Assembly (NCBI RefSeq): GCF_900101025.1
Contig: NZ_FMUH01000001.1
Location: 124,001-188,000, forward strand
Reading direction: 5' to 3'
Length of the DNA: 64,000 nt
DNA from: Klenkia marina
GTDB taxonomy: Bacteria > Actinomycetota > Actinomycetes > Mycobacteriales > Geodermatophilaceae
Shown: positions 60,259-64,000 of the stretch, one piece after another
How positions within the stretch are numbered: the first letter of the stretch is position 1
How the letters are laid out: each line of letters starts with the position of its first letter
The notes under the pieces: generated by a model
What the model saw: the letters and a program-made list of their open reading frames with translations, nothing else
Told to the model about the DNA's origin: nothing
Databases searched by the model: none
Made by a program: the position numbers and the translations under genes

Positions 60259-61454
60259 CCCTTGAGCATGTACTCCTTGAGCAGGCCGCGGCTGATGATG
60301 GTCTTCTGGATCTCGCTCGTGCCCTCGCCGATCAGCAGGAACGGGGCCTCGCGCATGAGGCGCTCGATCTCGTACTCCTTGGAGTACCCGTAGCCGCCGT
60401 GGATGCGGAAGGACTGCGTGGTCACCTCGGCGCAGTACTCGCTGGCCAGCAGCTTGGCCATGCCGGCCTCGACGTCGTTGCGCTTGCCGCTGTCCTTGAG
60501 CTTGGCCGCGTTGACCATCATCAGGTGGGCGGCCTCGACCTTGGTGGCCATCTCGGCCAGCTGGAAGGCGATCGCCTGGTGCTGGGCGATCTTCTTGCCG
60601 AAGGTCTCGCGCTGCTGGGCGTAGGCCACGGCCAGCTCGAAGGCCCGGATCGAGATGCCGCAGGCCCGGGCCGCGACGTTGACCCGGCCGACCTCGACGC
60701 CGTCCATCATGTGCGCGAAGCCCTTGCCGGGCACGCCGCCGAGGATGTCCTCGGCCTTGGCCCGGTAGCCGTCGAACACCAGGCTGGTGGTGTCCACGCC
60801 CTTGTAGCCCATCTTGTCGATCTTGCCGGGGATGGACAGCCCCGGCACGACCTCGCCGAAGCCGGTGGGCTTCTCGACCAGGAAGGTCGTGAGGTTCTGG
60901 TAGGGCTTCTCGGCGCCCTCGTCGGTGCGCACCAGCGCGGCGACCAGCGTCGAGCTGCCGCCGTTGGTCAGCCACATCTTCTCGCCGTCGATCACGTAGT
61001 CGCCGTCGGCGTCCTTCTTGGCCCGGGTGCGGATCGCCGCGACGTCGGACCCCAGGCCGGGCTCGCTCATCGAGAACGCACCGCGCACCTCGCCGGTGGC
61101 CATGCGCGGGAGGTAGCGCTGCTTCTGCTCGTCGGTGCCGTGCTGGATGAGCATGTAGGCGACGATGAAGTGGGTGTTGATGACGCCCGAGACGCTCATC
61201 CAGCCGCGGGCGATCTCCTCGACCACCAACACGTAGGTCAGCAGGCTCTCGCCCAGGCCGCCGTACTCCTCCGGGATCATGAGCCCGAACAGGCCCATCT
61301 CCTTCATCCCGTCGACGATCTCCTGCGGGTAGGTGTCGGCGTGCTCGAGCTCCTGGGCGCGCGGGATGATCTCCCGGTCGACGAACCGGCGGACCGTGGA
61401 GAGGATCTCGGTCTGGATCTCGGTCAGGTCGGCGGTCTGGGCCAGGCGGGTCAT
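60255..61454 (-). CDS. Acyl-CoA dehydrogenase (methylsuccinyl-CoA dehydrogenase candidate)
   Basis: A 399-residue flavoenzyme. Conserved pieces: YGGLGESLLTYVLVVEEIARG, AFSMSEPGLGSD, KMWLTNGG, RVNVAARACGISIRAFELAV, RIHGGYGYSKEYEIERLMREA (FAD-binding end) and IGEGTSEIQK. The catalytic-base position lies near the GEGT segment as in short-chain ACADs. The sequence resembles, from memory, the Streptomyces ACAD in the ethylmalonyl-CoA cluster. With the CitE-like lyase nearby this suggests methylsuccinyl-CoA oxidation, but generic branched acyl-CoA oxidation is also possible. Confidence 0.85.
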   Translation of the reverse strand: MTRLAQTADLTEIQTEILSTVRRFVDREIIPRAQELEHADTYPQEIVDGMKEMGLFGLMIPEEYGGLGESLLTYVLVVEEIARGWMSVSGVINTHFIVAYMLIQHGTDEQKQRYLPRMATGEVRGAFSMSEPGLGSDVAAIRTRAKKDADGDYVIDGEKMWLTNGGSSTLVAALVRTDEGAEKPYQNLTTFLVEKPTGFGEVVPGLSIPGKIDKMGYKGVDTTSLVFDGYRAKAEDILGGVPGKGFAHMMDGVEVGRVNVAARACGISIRAFELAVAYAQQRETFGKKIAQHQAIAFQLAEMATKVEAAHLMMVNAAKLKDSGKRNDVEAGMAKLLASEYCAEVTTQSFRIHGGYGYSKEYEIERLMREAPFLLIGEGTSEIQKTIISRGLLKEYMLKG

Positions 61455-61576
61455 GGGTGCTCCTCGCGGGGACGACGGTGTCCGGGGTTACCGGTGAGTA
61501 TGGCCCAGCGACCGTCGCCTCCCCGGTGGGCTGCATCACCTCTGCCAGGCTGTGCGGCGAACCCCAGGAGGACCCC

Positions 61577-61999
61577 ATGAGCCAGGACGACGGCTTCTAC
61601 CGCGGCGACCCGCCGGTGCAGTCCACCCAGGGCGCCGTGCCCCCGCCGGCGTACGGGCCACCCCCGGCCTACGGCCCGCCGCCCGGCTACGGACCCCCGC
61701 CCGGCTACGGACCCCCGCCGGGCTACGGCCCACCCCCGGGCTACGGGCAGCCGGTCTTCGTGGTGCGGCGGCCGACGAACACCACCGCCATCCTGGCGCT
61801 GGTGTTCGCGTTCGTGTTCCCGCCGGTCGGGCTGGCCCTGGGCATCTCCGCCCGGCGCACGGTGCGGCACACCGGCGAGGAGGGCGACGGCCTGGCGCTG
61901 GCCGGCATCGTCGTCGGCTCGATCGGGACGGCGATGTACGCGCTGCTGCTCATCACCTGGGTCTGGGCCGTGGTGACCGTGGCCAGCTTCGGCCCCTGA
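61577..61999 (+). CDS. DUF4190-type membrane protein with Pro/Gly/Tyr repeats
   Basis: A 140-residue protein. The N-terminal half is a low-complexity cytoplasmic stretch with six copies of PPP-x-YG (GYGPPP units, about residues 20-60). The C-terminal half has two helices (LALVFAFVFPPVGLALGISA, LAGIVVGSIGTAMYALLLIT) around R-R-T-V-R, the DUF4190 layout. ATG 61577 has AGGAGG 7 nt upstream. Function unknown. Confidence 0.82.
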   Translation: MSQDDGFYRGDPPVQSTQGAVPPPAYGPPPAYGPPPGYGPPPGYGPPPGYGPPPGYGQPVFVVRRPTNTTAILALVFAFVFPPVGLALGISARRTVRHTGEEGDGLALAGIVVGSIGTAMYALLLITWVWAVVTVASFGP

Positions 62000-62037
62000 G
62001 CACCGAGGTCGGGACAGGGGCCGAAGCCGGCGGGGCC

Positions 62038-62991
62038 TCAGTCCTCGGGCGGGGTGAAGCTCGAGGTGCGGCCCATGCCGGCGGCACGGCCCTTGCCGGC
62101 GATGACCAGGGCCATCTTGCGACTGGCCTCGTCGATCATCTCGTCGCCGAGCATCGCCGAGCCCTTCTTGCCACCGGCCTCGCTGGTCGCCCACTCGTAG
62201 GCGTCGAGGATCAGCTCGGCGTGGTCGTAGTCCTCCTGCGAGGGGGCGTAGATCTCGTTGGCCGCGTCGATCTGGCCCGGGTGCAGCACCCACTTGCCGT
62301 CGAACCCGAGCATCGCCGAGCGCTTGGCGACCTCCTCGAACGCGGGCACGTCGCGCACCTGCAGGAACGGCCCGTCGATGGCCTGCACGCCGCGGGCGCG
62401 GGCGGCCATGAGGATCTGCATGAGGATGTAGTGGAACGGGTCGCCCGGGTAGTCCGGGTGCAGCGCGCCCACGACCAGCGACTTCATGTTGATCGAGGCC
62501 ATGAAGTCGGCCGGGCCGTAGATGATCGTCTCGATGCGCGGGCTGGCGAACGCGATCTGGTTGACGTTGATCAACCCCTGCGCGGTCTCGATCTGCGCCT
62601 CGATGCCGATCTTGCCGACCTCGAGGCCGTTGGCCTTCTCGATCTGGGTCAGCAGCATGTCCAGCGCCTGCACCTGACCGGCGTCCTGGACCTTCGGCAG
62701 CATGATGCAGTCGAGGTTCGCGCCGGCGCCGCCGACGACCTCGATGACGTCCTGGAAGGTCCACTCCGTCGTCCAGTCGTTCACCCGGACGGTGCGGATC
62801 TTCTCGCCCCAGCCGCCCTCGTTCAGGGCCGCGACGATGTTCTTGCGGGCGCCGGGCTTGGCCAGCGGCGCGCAGGCGTCCTCCAGGTCCAGGAACACCT
62901 GGTCCGCCGGGAGGCCCTTGGCCTTCTCCAGGAACCGGGGGTTGCTGCCCGGGACGGCGAGGTTGGAACGGCGGGATCGGAGCTCGGCCAC
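62038..62991 (-). CDS. CitE-like CoA-ester lyase (malyl/beta-methylmalyl-CoA lyase candidate)
   Basis: A 317-residue HpcH/HpaI (CitE-like) protein. The opening RRSNLAVPGSNPRFLEKA, FLDLEDACAPLAK (metal-binding Glu/Asp), GIEAQIETAQGLINV and GPADFMASINM are typical, and the end KKGSAMLGDEMIDEASRKMA matches the Streptomyces ethylmalonyl-CoA cluster lyase as I recall it. It would split beta-methylmalyl-CoA to glyoxylate and propionyl-CoA. Start GTG 62991. Confidence 0.86.
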   Translation of the reverse strand: MAELRSRRSNLAVPGSNPRFLEKAKGLPADQVFLDLEDACAPLAKPGARKNIVAALNEGGWGEKIRTVRVNDWTTEWTFQDVIEVVGGAGANLDCIMLPKVQDAGQVQALDMLLTQIEKANGLEVGKIGIEAQIETAQGLINVNQIAFASPRIETIIYGPADFMASINMKSLVVGALHPDYPGDPFHYILMQILMAARARGVQAIDGPFLQVRDVPAFEEVAKRSAMLGFDGKWVLHPGQIDAANEIYAPSQEDYDHAELILDAYEWATSEAGGKKGSAMLGDEMIDEASRKMALVIAGKGRAAGMGRTSSFTPPED

Positions 62992-63038
62992 GGTGCCTCC
63001 ACGATCGACGATGGTTACCGGAGAGTAACCAAGGCTCG

Positions 63039-63956
63039 TCAGGTCAGCGGCTCGACCACCGTCGGGGGCCGCGACGCCCGGACGACGAGGGCCACCCCGA
63101 CCACCACCAGCGCCATCCCCGGCAGTGCGAGCAGCGGCGGCAGCTGCTGCAGCAGCACCAGGGCGACCAGCAGGGCGCCGGGCACCTCGAGCAGGATGGC
63201 CAGCCCCACCACGGTCGGCCCCACCGTAGAGAGCACCAGGTTGAACAGGGTGTGGCCCAGCAGCTGCGCCACGACGGTGATGCCGGCGATCAGCCACCAG
63301 TCGCGGGCGCTGAACCCGGTCAGCGGCACCCCGACCGCCAGCGCGGCGACCGCCACCACGACCGCGCACGTCGAGTAGCAGACCACCGCGTAGGCCGACG
63401 TCGACAGCGTCTGCCGCGCCTTCGCCCCGGCCAGCACGTACCCGGCCGCCGCGATGGCCCCGAGCAGCGCCAGGCCGTCACCGGCCAGGGCGGTCCACGA
63501 CACGGTGACGTCGACCCCAGCGATGAGCGCCACCCCGCCGACGGCGAGCACCAGCCCCCACCAGACCTGGGCGGGCAGCCGCACCCCCGACAGCCGCGCG
63601 GCCAGCGCCGTCCAGATCGGGGTCGTGGTGACCAGCGCGATCGACGCCGCGACCGTCGTCATCGACAGGCTCGGCAGCCAGGCCGCGAAGTGCCCGGCCA
63701 GGAAGAGCCCGCCGACCACCGAGCTGAGCAGGTCGCGCCAGCGCAGGCCGCGCGTGGCCGCCCGCTCCCGGGTGAGCAGCACCGGCAGCAGGGCCGCGGC
63801 GCCGGCGGCGTTGCGCCAGAAGGCGATGGCCAGCGCCGGGGCGGCGACCAGCGCGGTCATCGGCCCCGACAGCGAGACGCCGACGACCGCCACGGCCATG
63901 ATCGCGACGTCCCGGCCGCCGGGCCGGTGCAGGGCCCATGCGTCGGTGGAGCTCAT
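63039..63956 (-). CDS. EamA/DMT-family transporter
   Basis: A 305-residue membrane protein with ten predicted helices and two EamA repeats (AIAFWRNAAGAAALLPVLL in the first, GLALLGAIAAAGYVLAGAKARQ at the start of the second). Members export amino acids or metabolites. Its ATG overlaps the stop of the upstream gene (ATGA), so it is in an operon that begins outside the window. The tail (VVRASRPPTVVEPLT) is short and polar. Confidence 0.85.
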   Translation of the reverse strand: MSSTDAWALHRPGGRDVAIMAVAVVGVSLSGPMTALVAAPALAIAFWRNAAGAAALLPVLLTRERAATRGLRWRDLLSSVVGGLFLAGHFAAWLPSLSMTTVAASIALVTTTPIWTALAARLSGVRLPAQVWWGLVLAVGGVALIAGVDVTVSWTALAGDGLALLGAIAAAGYVLAGAKARQTLSTSAYAVVCYSTCAVVVAVAALAVGVPLTGFSARDWWLIAGITVVAQLLGHTLFNLVLSTVGPTVVGLAILLEVPGALLVALVLLQQLPPLLALPGMALVVVGVALVVRASRPPTVVEPLT

Positions 63957-64000
63957 GCGGGCACGGCGATCGTGCCGCGCGAGACCGGGTGCACGTCGCC
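63953..64000 (-). CDS. 3' end of an upstream gene, partial
   Basis: The last 15 codons of a gene running off the window: GDVHPVSRGTIAVPA then TGA at 63955-63953. The stop overlaps the ATG of the EamA gene. Too little remains to name a family. Confidence 0.55.
   Translation of the reverse strand, partial: GDVHPVSRGTIAVPA

Noticed and set aside
61640-61745. Short repeated units that might suggest a CRISPR or minisatellite
   Set aside because: They are in frame and encode the PPP-x-YG repeats of the DUF4190-type protein; unit length and lack of unique spacers exclude CRISPR.

Overview
The window comes from a very GC-rich actinomycete chromosome. Support for this: an actinobacterial-type tmRNA tag, WhiB, a Tad pilus locus, frequent GTG/TTG starts, and GTGA/ATGA start-stop overlaps throughout. 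The gene set would suit the Geodermatophilaceae or a relative, but that placement is inference and no rRNA gene is present to test it.

Layout. 1-9.6 kb: the 3' end of a cobalamin-independent methionine synthase-like gene; an SSB-like protein; a TetR regulator with a long inverted-repeat operator facing a DUF1304/oxidoreductase pair; an ECF41-like sigma factor coupled to a DUF1059-like protein; a short UvrA-like ABC ATPase; a lipoprotein; RraB; tmRNA; and CorA. 9.9-19.1 kb: cutinase, membrane and metabolic genes, then smpB, ftsX, ftsE and prfB on the minus strand. 19.3-27.3 kb: a plus-strand cell-surface locus with a processive-type GT2, an exosortase-like membrane protein, an ATP-grasp enzyme, a UDP-GlcNAc 2-epimerase-like enzyme, a HAD hydrolase, two secreted surface proteins sharing a domain and a C-terminal anchor-like tail, and a PIG-L deacetylase. 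27.4-32.7 kb: a fused ABC exporter and a GGDEF-EAL protein.

32.9-54.2 kb: a Tad (Flp) pilus operon on the minus strand (cpaF, tadB, tadC, flp-like, tadE-like, tadE-like). Its first gene, cpaF, is split by a 17.2-kb integrative element (about 36,271-53,471). Joining the host flanks at a shared 9-bp core restores an uninterrupted 415-codon cpaF. The element carries a large serine integrase (with an apparent frameshift), a tyrosine recombinase at the opposite end, an eight-gene early/replication-like operon with a primase-polymerase and an excisionase-like protein, a lone phage tape-measure operon that includes a WhiB protein, and a cargo block with a HipA-like kinase/DUF3037 pair downstream of a perfect LexA (SOS) box. 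No capsid, portal, terminase or FtsK-type transfer gene is visible, so it looks like a satellite, a decayed prophage or a hybrid element.

54.4-64 kb: truncated globin, a GIY-YIG protein, a quinone oxidoreductase, a GT2-GtrA/GT39 glycosylation pair, an acyl-CoA dehydrogenase and a CitE-like lyase resembling ethylmalonyl-CoA pathway enzymes, and an EamA exporter.

Most interesting points: the cpaF-interrupting element with reconstructable attB/attP; the SOS box ahead of the HipA-like/DUF3037 cassette; and the exosortase-like protein beside two candidate substrates sharing a P-x-LANGA plus transmembrane plus Arg tail.
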